From: Colias croceus
Taxonomy: Eukaryota; Arthropoda; Insecta; Lepidoptera; Pieridae
Length of the DNA stretch: 64,000 bases
Direction: 5' to 3'
Assembly (NCBI RefSeq): GCF_905220415.1
Contig: NC_059568.1
Coordinates: forward strand, 16,244,001 to 16,308,000
Every line of letters starts with the position of its first letter. Within the stretch, counting starts at the first letter, position 1. The notes under the pieces were generated by a model. The model was given only the letters and a program-made list of their open reading frames with translations. It did no database searches and was not told the origin of the DNA. This document shows, one piece after another, positions 54,109 to 64,000 of the stretch. A program made the position numbers and the translations under genes.

Positions 54109-54550
54109 TTAATCTCTGTACGTCGCTATAATACCATTCACTGAAACATTTGCACAATTTTTGAGTCCAATGAAACTTTTAGATATATTTTTTGCGAAAA
54201 TAAAACTAAAGAAAAAGCGGAAAAGAAATTTGTATGGTAAACAGTTATCGTGCGATAACGCGAAGTGCACGCTAGCGGCTACGGAAACCTTCTCAACTAT
54301 ACAATGTATTTCTTTGACAATCACTCCGCTATCATTTCTGCGATATCGTATTACTACGTCCACTTTAAAATGAAATGAAAACCGTGAAGTTACATAATAT
54401 TAATAACCTGTACCACAGATTTCTATGTAGTTATTTCAGGCACCAGTTTCTCACAACGTTATTCTCTACTGTGTTTTGTGCAGTATTAAGTTTGTAAAGG
54501 TTACACCTTTTAATGTTGTCCGAACCAAATAAAGACATTTTTATTAAAGA

Positions 54551-54723
54551 CTAGCGGTCCGCCCCGGCTTCGCCCGTGGTACATGTTTACGTTTTTTCTA
54601 CATAAGATCCATCCTCGTACTTCAAGAAATATAATAAAAAAAGAATTATCGAAATCGGTTCAGCCGTTCTCGAGTTATGCGCTTACCAACACATTTTGCG
54701 ATTCATTTTTATATATATAAAGA
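54551..54723 (-). mobile_element. Lep1-like non-autonomous Helitron
   Basis: The minus strand begins TCTTTATATATATAAAAATG after A and ends GGGCGGACCGCTAG before T. It is closely similar to 12657-12820 and 61479-61651. Confidence 0.85.
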
Positions 54724-54724
54724 T

Positions 54725-57700
54725 AATAAACTTTTAATTGAATATAAAGAATGTAAAAAGATGTTTTTAAATTTGATAAACAGTAAGGGCGAGCTTGAAA
54801 GTTGCATACGAGATTCCAGTGCGAGTCAGCTGTGTTAATTCAATGTACGCTATATTGCAATACTGTGCTATTAGTAAATCAGCCGCTATTCATCCCGCAC
54901 TAAACAAATTCGCTGTAAATTGACCTTCAGGCATTAACTTTGCTTATAATTATAGGTATAACTATACAGTATACAGGTTAATGCCGTAGCTAATAAGTAA
55001 TAACTATAGGTTAGGTAAAGCTGAACTTGGCGGCCGTGCACTTCAAATTTTTGAACGTCATTTAAATTGTAAATTGGCTGACACGCCCGTAATGCCTTCT
55101 TTAGACTTATTTTTAGGTTTCAAGTGCTTTATTCATGTGTCTTATGTTGTTTTTTTGGCCTATTTTCAGATAAGTGGTACAAGGTTATATGTGACAGACC
55201 TCCGCTTTCTAGGCATAAAGAAACTAGGCGCTTTTTAGGTGTGACAATTAGTCGATAGCGTTCTTTGAATTCGTTCGGTTGTTTTTGCGGTTTTAGTTTT
55301 AATATTTAAAGAAAACTCTATGAACCCTCATAGAGGTTTCTACGATAAATGTTACGAATTAATTTATATTAAAAGTATATTCAAGTACGTGATAATTCAA
55401 TTATTATAATAAAAGCATTTCATAAATATTGTAGCAATGCGTTTATTTGGTTAATTTAAAACTGTTTTAAAAACTATCGTAGCAATGCGGTTAATTTGAT
55501 TGTTGAAGTATTACCTTGAAGAGAACTTAGCGCTATCAATGCTATATTTGTTAGTTATTTTACAATACTTGTACTAATAAAAGTTATCGTTTTCAATATG
55601 AAAAGAATAACTAGTCTACAAACTTTAAAGCGCTCGCAGTTCTGTTACGTTGAATTTGTTCCCTAAATAAATTTTAGCGTTTTTATATCGTTAGTTTTTT
55701 ACAACGAAACCGCGAAAGACGATTGAATATACTCGTACATTATAATATTGCGAACGTCTTTGGCAAGGCTGAGAATCACCGCCATTAAGGAAATTCGGTC
55801 AGGGGGTATGCCATAGTAAAGACATCATGGTATGGGAATAAATATGGGGGTGGTCAATAATAGAGGTAAATGAGCTTAATTTTGGCTGCAGTGTAACTAA
55901 ATGGGATGATTCGGGGAAACTATATATTATCTTATATAATTTTTCACTGTTTGATATTAGTTATAGGAAATTTTAATTTTATATTTTATTGGAGCGTTTA
56001 TTTTTGTTATCGAGATATTTTAAAAATACTCATAGGTATATTATGATTATTATCTGCTAATCGATAGAACGAAATTAGATTTTAGGTTATTTCTATAGGT
56101 AGAAAATTCCGCATACATTGGGCTATCGGAAAATAAATAGTACAGTGTACTACCACTATTTTGTTACAGTATGTAGAGACAATTGTTTCGCGAATTTCAA
56201 AGAGATATCTTTGGGAATGAAAGCGAAAGGGGAGAAGAAACAAAACTCAATAGACATTTTTAAAGGTCAGTCGAAAAATACTTGTGAGAAATCCCAAAAT
56301 AACTCCTACAAGTATCTACTAGTTCTTTGAGTAACCATTCATTCACTTGTAATACAACAAATAAAACCTTTGGGAATACTCAAAGAAAATCTAAAATCCA
56401 TTTAGCGAATAATTAAACCAACTATTTTTATTAACCGCTTCAGCGTTTGTCCGCTCACAATAGCTTATAGAACCGCACGGATTAACACGTTAGCATTCCT
56501 GTGATTCTCAGCGACAAACGAAAACATTCGAAAAAAAATGTCGTGTTCAATAAACGCGATGCATTATCCACGCGAGTGGAAACCAGCGCGATCCATTGTA
56601 TGGGAACAAATGCAATTTTACCGTACAATAGACAAAGTAAAGCCGCGGAACCCGTATTGGTCCAATAAATACACGGCGTACAAAAGTTTATTTTTATGAT
56701 TTAACTCCTTGATTATCTGGTAACATGCACGGAACATGAGAGCATGTTTGCACAATTTTGTTACAATAGAGGTACGTGTAACAAGTCGAAAATGTAGTGT
56801 CCTATTATGTAGTCCCAACTTCTCTCTAGTTAGGCGAATATACCGCAGTATGTAACTGTAACGTGAAAGTTTTGCGTAGCGTCCCGCAATATAACGCTTG
56901 CTTTTTGCTTCTAAAATGCTTTGAAGTACGCTTTAATATGGATGAAATATCCTTTAATATAACATTGCCATTTGCAAGTAAAGAGCAAACTAGCAATAAC
57001 AATAAATCTCTATCCGATGAAAATATCTCGGAGCGTAATCTGAAAACACTTAGCGATATTATTGCGTTAACATTTAATACCTTTGATCCTTTTATCGGAT
57101 AAAGCAAAGCATTTACAGAGAACCAATTAGTAAATTGTTAAAGATTGGTAATGTTTATTGTGTAATCCTCAATCCACGTAAATGAATAAGAGCTTAATAG
57201 AACAAGTGAGAGAGGCTATACACATGTATGTAGTACGCATGCTTGTAGCTGCAAAGATGTGTAAATTTGGTGAAACGCGCCCAAACTAACGCTGCGGCAT
57301 TTACGTGACTGAGCGGATCTTTAGCGGAATGAGAATGCGGCATCAAACTGCGAATAATACGTAATTAATCTTTTACTTCTAGCGTAAGATAGTCATGTAT
57401 GATATGAAAATTATTAATTTGGGTTATACGCATTCTTATGGATACCACACCCTATGAGGGTTGCGAATACTATAATATAAATATTTTTTTATTTAATACA
57501 ATTTGTCACGGGGCTGGAGGCGTATACTTATCTCCGTTTATATAAATCCTCCTTCTTATGAAAGTCAAAAAACCTACACATATTTTTTAATAAATCTGGC
57601 GGTTCAATTATATCATCAACCGCAGGCCATTCAATCACACCCATACATCAAAAAAATATTATCCTCAAGCCCGCAAGAAAAAAGCACGCATCGATATACC

Positions 57701-58415
57701 GTAAGGAAACGTAACTTGTGCGGACGACATTCGTAAAGCCTTCCGAAACAGGAAATAAAAGAGAGCAATTCCCGTTGTGCGAGTGAGATAGCTCATTTGG
57801 CCATATTGATCGCAGGAAGGCGGCCTTACCCAAATTTCGACCAGGTAATTGTAATGATATCATTCTTACGTCTTGTTATGTCGTTACTTCATTGCACACC
57901 CTTCGTAACAATAACATAATTTTTAAATACCTAAAGACTTAATAGCTGTAGTTTTTATTCAAACGTTAACATTAAGTCATTGAAAAGTAAACTAGAGGAA
58001 AAATATTGGACTGTTTCGAATGCAGATCTTCTATGCGGATCTTCGCACACATGCATCGGGCACACACACATGCACAGTTGGATTAGCGTAGTATAGACTA
58101 TAATAAAGTATACAGTTAATCCCACCCCATGTCCTTTATTGGGCCATAGGGACGACATATTACTGTATCTGCTTTATCTGTACTTATAATAAAACCGTTT
58201 CGGAAAAAAAATTATTTTATAAGCAATTTTATTTTAGTTGGTGATACGTAGTTTTTAAATATAATTTACGATTGAAAGAGAGTTGAGAAAGCGTACAAGT
58301 GACGCCTTTAGAGAGAGACTATAGACTTAAAAAAATATACTTTAATGTTGGCATATCAGCATTTTCACAAATTTTATTCAAATCTAAATCTTTCCGCCCG
58401 TGAAAATGTGTTGCA
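54725..58415. other. Sequence without recognised features
   Basis: AT-rich sequence with several short overlapping frames on both strands (for example 56826-57107). None shows a domain, so no gene is called. Confidence 0.55.
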
Positions 58416-58419
58416 CTAA

Positions 58420-58598
58420 TCCACACTAATATTATAAATGCGAAAGTAACTCTGTCTGTCTGTTACTCAATCACGCCTAAACTACTGAACCAATTTGCAT
58501 GAAATTTGGTATGGAGATATTTTGATACCCGAGAAAGGACATAGGCTACCTTGCATTGCGAAATATGTACCACGGGCGAAGCTGGGGCGGACCACTAG
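58420..58598 (+). mobile_element. Chimeric Lep1-like Helitron
   Basis: The left part (TCCACACTAATATTATAAAT, CTCTGTCTGTCTGTTACTCA) matches the Helitron at 38138. The right end (TACCACGGGCGAAGC, GGGGCGGACCACTAG) matches the 61479 group. The element is flanked by A and T. Confidence 0.75.
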
Positions 58599-58850
58599 TA
58601 AGTCATAATTATAAGCTTCAGTTCAAATTACCTACTTTATAGACCCACATCCTAAAAAAATATCGTGTCGATCTTTTCGTACATATTTTACAATGAATAT
58701 ACCAAAGGCTGTACAAACAAAATAACCGATCGAAAAATTAAAGTACGAAATAAATTTGAAACTTTCATACAAACAAATATTAATATAATATATTATGTAA
58801 AAGTTTCATATTGTGAAGTTGAAAATATACGAGTCTTTTATTTCATATTA

Positions 58851-59583
58851 ATAAAATTAACTGCGTTAAAAACAACCGACTTCAAAAACGGAAAAGTAAA
58901 AAATAAAAAAGATTTGATATTGTTAATTGCTACATATTATTTAGATGTGCTATTTATTAAATAGGTTTGATGTCGGTGCACGGGCTTAATACTAAGTGCT
59001 TAGTGTTTGGCACCGACTTCAAACCTATTTAATAAATAGCACATCTAAATAATATGTAGCAATTAATAATATCAAATCTTTTTTATTTTTTACTTTTCCG
59101 TTTTTGAAGTCGGTTGTTTTTAACGCAGTTAATTTTATTTAATACTTTTTAGTGTAATTTTCAACACGAATCAAACGAGCCCAAACTCGATAAAGTTGAG
59201 TCAATATATTACTGAGTTCCTATGGCCACCTTCCGATTCCATCATCAAATCAGCTCTATGTCATGATAATGTTTCATCGCTATCCAATTTACACACTTAT
59301 ACAAAATTTCAGCTCAATCGGTTACCGGGAAGTGAATCAAAGTTACTTGCTACATTCCAATTAAGTCATCGAGTACAGACAAAAATGCTCATAAAATAAA
59401 AACTACTGGGCCTAGCCGAATAAAATTTTTATGGGACCAATTCGACACCATCCCGCATCGAACAAAAAAAGAATCACGTAAATCGGTTCAGAAACCTCGG
59501 AGTAATCGGTGTACATACATAAAAAAAAAAAAAAATATACCGGCCGAATTGATAACCTCCTCCTTTTTTTTGAAGTCGGTTAA
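58851..59583 (+). mobile_element. TTAA-bounded element with internal palindrome, copy B
   Basis: The same orientation and nearly the same sequence as copy A (40491-41204); the right-hand 450 bp differ by two bases and the length of the A run (about 15 here). Its palindrome loop contains an extra smaller inverted repeat (AGGTTTGATGTCGGTGC against GCACCGACTTCAAACCT, imperfect). Confidence 0.7.
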
Positions 59584-59796
59584 AAATATACGAAGTCATA
59601 ATATTTGCTCTAATGTACGTTATTCGGAATTGTTTGAATGATTTAAATTGAATAAAATTTTTAAATTACTGATTTTTAGCTTTGTTTTATAAAAAGGTTT
59701 ATTTGAATTTGAATAACACGAATCATGCCTCACTGGCTATGTGTACGAGCTTTTTAGAATTGAGATTTTACATTTGGTAGTATCATGTGAAGACCC

Positions 59797-59996
59797 GTGT
59801 CCCCGTAGTGGGGTAAGGGGGCAGATGCAATATGCATACATCTGTTTCACTGATCAATTTTTCTTTAGGGACAAGTAGGTGATCAGCCTTCTGTGTCCTA
59901 CCAGACCGAGACATTTTTTTTCTTCGTCTCCACCGGATATCGAACCCAGGATCCGAGCTACGCTCACGGGTCAACCACTGTACCAAAGAGGCGGTC
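59797..59996 (-). mobile_element. tRNA-derived SINE, copy 3
   Basis: Minus strand with a tRNA-like head, B-box-like GGGTTCGATATCC and the shared body (AATGTCTCGGTCTGGTAGGA, then CCCCCTTACCCCACTACGGG). It is flanked on the right by sequence resembling a duplicated GGCGGTCGATCGG. Confidence 0.7.
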
Positions 59997-60204
59997 GATC
60001 GGTGTAGTCGGTCGATGGCAGTATCATGGTAGTATATTATATGTACATAGCAAAAATCTATTATAATAAACTTAATAAACAATGAAATAATTTATTACAG
60101 TATCCTAACTTTTACTTAAGAAAAGCAAGCCTTAAAAATTTCACGGTTTCTTAGACAAATACCTGTCTTCCATTAAAAAATCATTATAAAATTTTATATA
60201 TTTA

Positions 60205-60295
60205 ATGAGTAACAATATATAGTATATATCTTATAATTATTATAATATAGTATATATATTATAATTATTATAATAAGTATATATATAGTAGTAAT
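60205..60295. repeat. AT-rich short tandem repeat
   Basis: Imperfect tandem copies of ATATAGTATATAT and TTATAATTATTATAA. Simple low-complexity DNA. Confidence 0.7.
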
Positions 60296-60580
60296 TTATT
60301 TTTATTTAACAGTATTTTTTATGCTAAGCTGAAATAGGTATAAGACGTAAGAAATTACAAAATGAATACTGCATTATTTTTATTGATAGTTTAAAAGTAG
60401 TTGGAAAATAGTTTGATCAGAGCCACTGATGAAGTTCATTACTATCAATGTAAAAGGGATTCAATGTAAATAGTAATAAGATTGAAATTACATAATCGTA
60501 CGAACGGTAATGTCACTGCTTGCAATTTCATTAGAGTTCACTTCATTTGTAGAATATAAAATTACTGGACGGAAAGGAGA

Positions 60581-60794
60581 TCTGTACTTATATTATAAAG
60601 CTAAAGAGTTTGTTTATTTGAACGCCCTAATCTCAGGAACTATTGTTGAATAGCCCATTTATCGAGGGAGGCTGTAGGTATAAGCTATATCTCGCTAAGA
60701 CCGACAGGATTCAGACGGACAGGACCTCAGATTTCCGAGATTAGCGTGTTCAAACAAACAAACAAACTCTTCAGCTTTATAATATTAGTGTAGA
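60581..60794. mobile_element. Twin-headed Lep1-like element (two 5' ends)
   Basis: The left end TCTGTACTTATATTATAAAG (plus) and right end TCTACACTAATATTATAAAG (minus) are both Helitron 5' termini facing outward, and no CTAG end is present. Both sides keep the A|T insertion context. Confidence 0.65.
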
Positions 60795-61478
60795 TAAAGC
60801 AGAATGTATGTATATAATATTATTATAACCATTTGTTTAGGATCGTCTGTTTAATGCGCATGCGTTAAAGTTTTAGGGCAGACACTTGCGAAGATATCCA
60901 AAAGTTTAGAATTACTTGTCTAGTAAATGGAAAATAGGTCATCTATCAAAATATAGGCAGATATTATTTCTATAATCTTCGAGATTGAGCGAAGTTCTGA
61001 AAAGTTTAGAATAACAAAAAGAATAAAATTTTACGAGTTTATGACGAAGAATGGGTGGAATTTTCCTTTTTAAATTCTGAATCAATTATTTCTCAATTAT
61101 GTGCGTTCGTAAATCAATACTACAATTATAGGTATGCGACATCGTATTTATTAGGCGAGGTCTTGGTATCAAAACAAATGAAAAGCAAGGTAAATCAACA
61201 AAACAATGTTATTTATTATACTTTTAAACTGTACTCCTTTATCACAAATCATTGAATTTTCTAGATGTATCAGATAGTTGAATAAAATTCAAGAATAATT
61301 TATTATTACCGCAATGCTGACGAATAAATTTTAAAGCATTATTGTTACTTACACAGTGTTTTAATTTCAACTAACTTCAAAGGAAGCTTGAATTTAAGCC
61401 CCTAAAGATTTCATCACGCTCGATTCAGTTGCTAATATTATATACTGAAATCTATTAGGAATTCCTTTTATGTATGTA

Positions 61479-61651
61479 TCTTCTTATATATAAAAATGAA
61501 TCGCAAAATGTGTTGGTAAGCGCATAACTCGAGAACGGCTGAACCGATTTCGATAATTCTTTTTTTATTATATTCCTTGACGTACGAGCATGGTTCTTAT
61601 GTAGAGAAAACGTAAACATGTACCACGGGCGAAGCCGGGGCGGACCGCTAG
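61479..61651 (+). mobile_element. Lep1-like non-autonomous Helitron
   Basis: Begins TCTTCTTATATATAAAAATG after A and ends CGGGGCGGACCGCTAG before T. Confidence 0.85.
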
Positions 61652-61904
61652 TTTAAAATAATAATGATCATATACACTTTTGAATATAATTAAATGATAT
61701 GATTATTTATCCAGTGCTTTAAAATCATAAAATGCCTCAATATAACTCAAAATCTCAACACAACATTTACAATTCTACGTTAAATTCATCTTAAACTTCG
61801 TCAATCCTTAGCCCACATTCAAGACCATTACTTATTTATAAATAAATAATTAATTGTACTATTCAAGCAGTCTTACTAACAACAACAACGTACAGTTATC
61901 AAAG

Positions 61905-62030
61905 CGTCCCTTATTAGGGTCTAAAGTCTCTGAAATCGGGGCCGCGGTCCCTGTGTGGCCCGGGCGAAATAGGGCACCCGAGCCGTGACGTCACTCGACT
62001 TCCATCTGCACTGCCCACGTGATCGGTTGT
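61905..62030. promoter_or_regulatory. GC-rich patch with a perfect CRE
   Basis: A short GC-rich stretch (GGGGCCGCGGTCCC, GGCCCGGGC) with the CRE TGACGTCA at 61986-61993 and an E-box CACGTG about 25 bp on. It may be a distal promoter or enhancer; no exon is seen nearby. Confidence 0.3.
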
Positions 62031-62874
62031 AATATGTTTTGCCTTTTTTAGGGGTTTTGGGATACAACATACACTATGTATGTAAGGAGTTATATAATAT
62101 GTTTATTATAATATAATGGTATTATGAATTAAATGAATGAAGAAAAATAAAAATCTTGGATACATTTTTTTACGTTGAGAATGTGATATGGTTAAATATC
62201 TTTATTATATAGAATTGATACAATTAAGATAATTGCTGATACAGATTGTGGTGATAAGGATAATTGTCTAATATTAAGTAATTACCTAATGATGTAACAC
62301 TTATCTGAAGATTACGATCGTATGTGTGACATTAATTAATTAACGTTATCTGATATAAAGTATGATTTATAAATAAATAGAACTTCGATAGTTGAGAGTA
62401 AAATTTCAAGGCATCATGGTAATACCGTCACGCCATGGAGTAAGGTGACGATTTTGGTCTTGAATGAATGAATCTTTCCTCAGAAGTTTCACTTCTGACT
62501 CGCGTGCTCGGCAAACATACTTTTTTATGACTTAAAACAATAAAAAAATAAATAAAAAAAATTGTTTTAAATTACGTATCCATTTCAAAGTTGATATTGT
62601 TTTAACCTAGTCAAAGTGAAGGTTTTTGCTCGTGTACAGCTGTAAAAATAGAGGAACAAAACAAGTTTAACAGTATTATGTTCACAATGCAGATGAATCC
62701 AAAGAACCCTTTGATGTAGAGCTTACAGCTTAGATGTTTTTAGAATGCCTGGAGGCTTTTTCTAAGTGTAGCTCACCTTTGAACGTACTTTAAAGGCGCG
62801 AAAACTATGTTGCAATACTTTACTTTATCTTTTGATATTTATATTCTTTGAATATGGATAAAAAACACACCCAA

Positions 62875-63050
62875 ACGCACGCACGCACTCACCCACACAC
62901 ACAACTCACCACTCTTTAATAAGTTACTGTTTTAAATATACATATAATTGATAATAATTGTAAAACTCGTAATTGGCGTATTGTATCATAGATATAAGTA
63001 GATTAAGTCAAACTGTAAGCTGTGTAGTTTTCAAATAAATAAATAAATAA
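62875..63050 (+). repeat. Microsatellite and LINE-like tail
   Basis: A CACGCAC/CACACA run at about 62875-62905, followed by an A/T-rich 3' end with TCAAATAAATAAATAAATAA, which looks like the tail of a truncated LINE. No coding part is present. Confidence 0.4.
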
Positions 63051-63853
63051 AAGAATAGAATAAAATAATTAGTCTAATAATAGATATATAAACTATTTCG
63101 GATAATAAATTGCATCACCAGTTCGGTCATTTTTACCAAATTCATTGCATTGAGAGATATGTGATTAAACATTAACCGTGTTAGGAGTTAAATCCTTCTA
63201 TTGTACTTATTTTTTGTTGCGAAGATTTGAAATTTATTAGGCAAATGTGTACAAATAACAAGAGAATAGAGATATGTAATTAGAAAAATCACCACTGTTT
63301 TATTAAAAAATTATTTAATACTGTTAAAAATAATGTTTAAATATAACTGTTTTTTTATATTGATAAAGTACTATCATATTTCTCCATTCTTCAATCTTCT
63401 GCAATCACTTTAAAGCGAAGTTTTTAAATAAACAGCAGGTAAAGCAATTAAATTCTAAATAAGACCTCGCGTAACTGTAAATTACTCCTGTATATTGAAA
63501 ATAATGGAAGAGTGTGTTAAATGAAGCTTACACATTAAACGTACGACGCAACTAACCTTGAAAATCTTTCTTAAATCATATTAGTATAAAACCCTTGTGT
63601 AAGAAATATAATAACAAGAAAAATAAACATACAGTTAATAAAAATATTGCAGATTAAATAGCACACATAAAATGCAATTTATTCTCCCTATATTTGCTCT
63701 TTCTCAATGTAAACTTGGGTAAGTAATATCGTAACAAAGTATCATAATATTTGATATTATACATGGAATATACGAGAGTTTACAAAATGATATAAATTTG
63801 TTTTATTTCAAGGTGAATGCGCAATACAATATAACCTTTTATGATTATTCCTG

Positions 63854-63895
63854 TAAGGCTCAGGAAATGTATTATTATACATTTCCTGAGCCTTA
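63854..63895. repeat. 18-bp perfect hairpin
   Basis: TAAGGCTCAGGAAATGTA at 63854-63871 is followed by a 6-base loop and its exact inverse at 63878-63895. It is too short for a typical animal pre-microRNA and may be a MITE remnant. Confidence 0.6.
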
Positions 63896-64000
63896 ATTTT
63901 CTCTTATACTATACATATAATATACATAATAATATGACTGTCATGGAACTATGGCAAAAAAACTATATTTATAGAAAAATGAAGAGAAGCAATATAATTT

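Overview
The window is part of the genome of an insect, almost certainly a moth or butterfly. It is AT-rich and carries short Helitrons of the Lep1 kind (5' TC, 3' CTAG, inserted between A and T), tRNA-derived SINEs and LINE tails ending in TTTGA repeats, all typical of Lepidoptera.

One protein-coding host gene is recognisable: the voltage-gated potassium channel Shaker (Kv1), read on the minus strand. Its last coding exon is at 1341-1378 and its first supported coding exon at 50110-50150. The spliced coding parts are 50110-50150, 36399-36516, 6858-6961, 4835-4996, 3632-4275, one of two alternative pore exons (3023-3152 or 3245-3374), 1509-1714 and 1341-1378. All phases agree and the sum is 1443 bases, a 480-residue channel. 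The two pore exons are both 130 bp and mutually exclusive. They change the outer mouth of the pore and, through a codon split by the intron, the residue equivalent to Shaker T449 (Thr or Arg). A GC-rich island at about 50.15-51.4 kb lies just upstream of the first coding exon and is the likely promoter and 5' UTR.

Two large introns (6962-36398 and 36517-50109) hold most of the DNA and are full of mobile elements. From low to high coordinate: a 5'-truncated LINE (5.56-6.44 kb, smaller intron); a plus-strand Helitron-type PIF1 helicase frame (8.78-11.10 kb) followed by a nearly perfect 210-bp inverted repeat; SINE copies; two oppositely oriented 565-bp TA-flanked MITEs (16.6 and 38.9 kb); several small tandem repeats; a 3.1-kb foldback element built of 22 tandem subrepeats in two facing arms with a 9-bp target duplication (33235-36359), ending 39 bp from the splice donor of the second coding exon; and two near-identical TTAA-bounded elements with internal palindromes (40.5 and 58.9 kb). 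About ten Lep1-like Helitrons are scattered through the window.

From 51.4 to 64 kb I see only repeats and unassigned sequence, which may contain further 5' exons of Shaker. No CRISPR array, rRNA or functional tRNA gene was recognised. The most striking items are the giant foldback element and the alternative pore exons.
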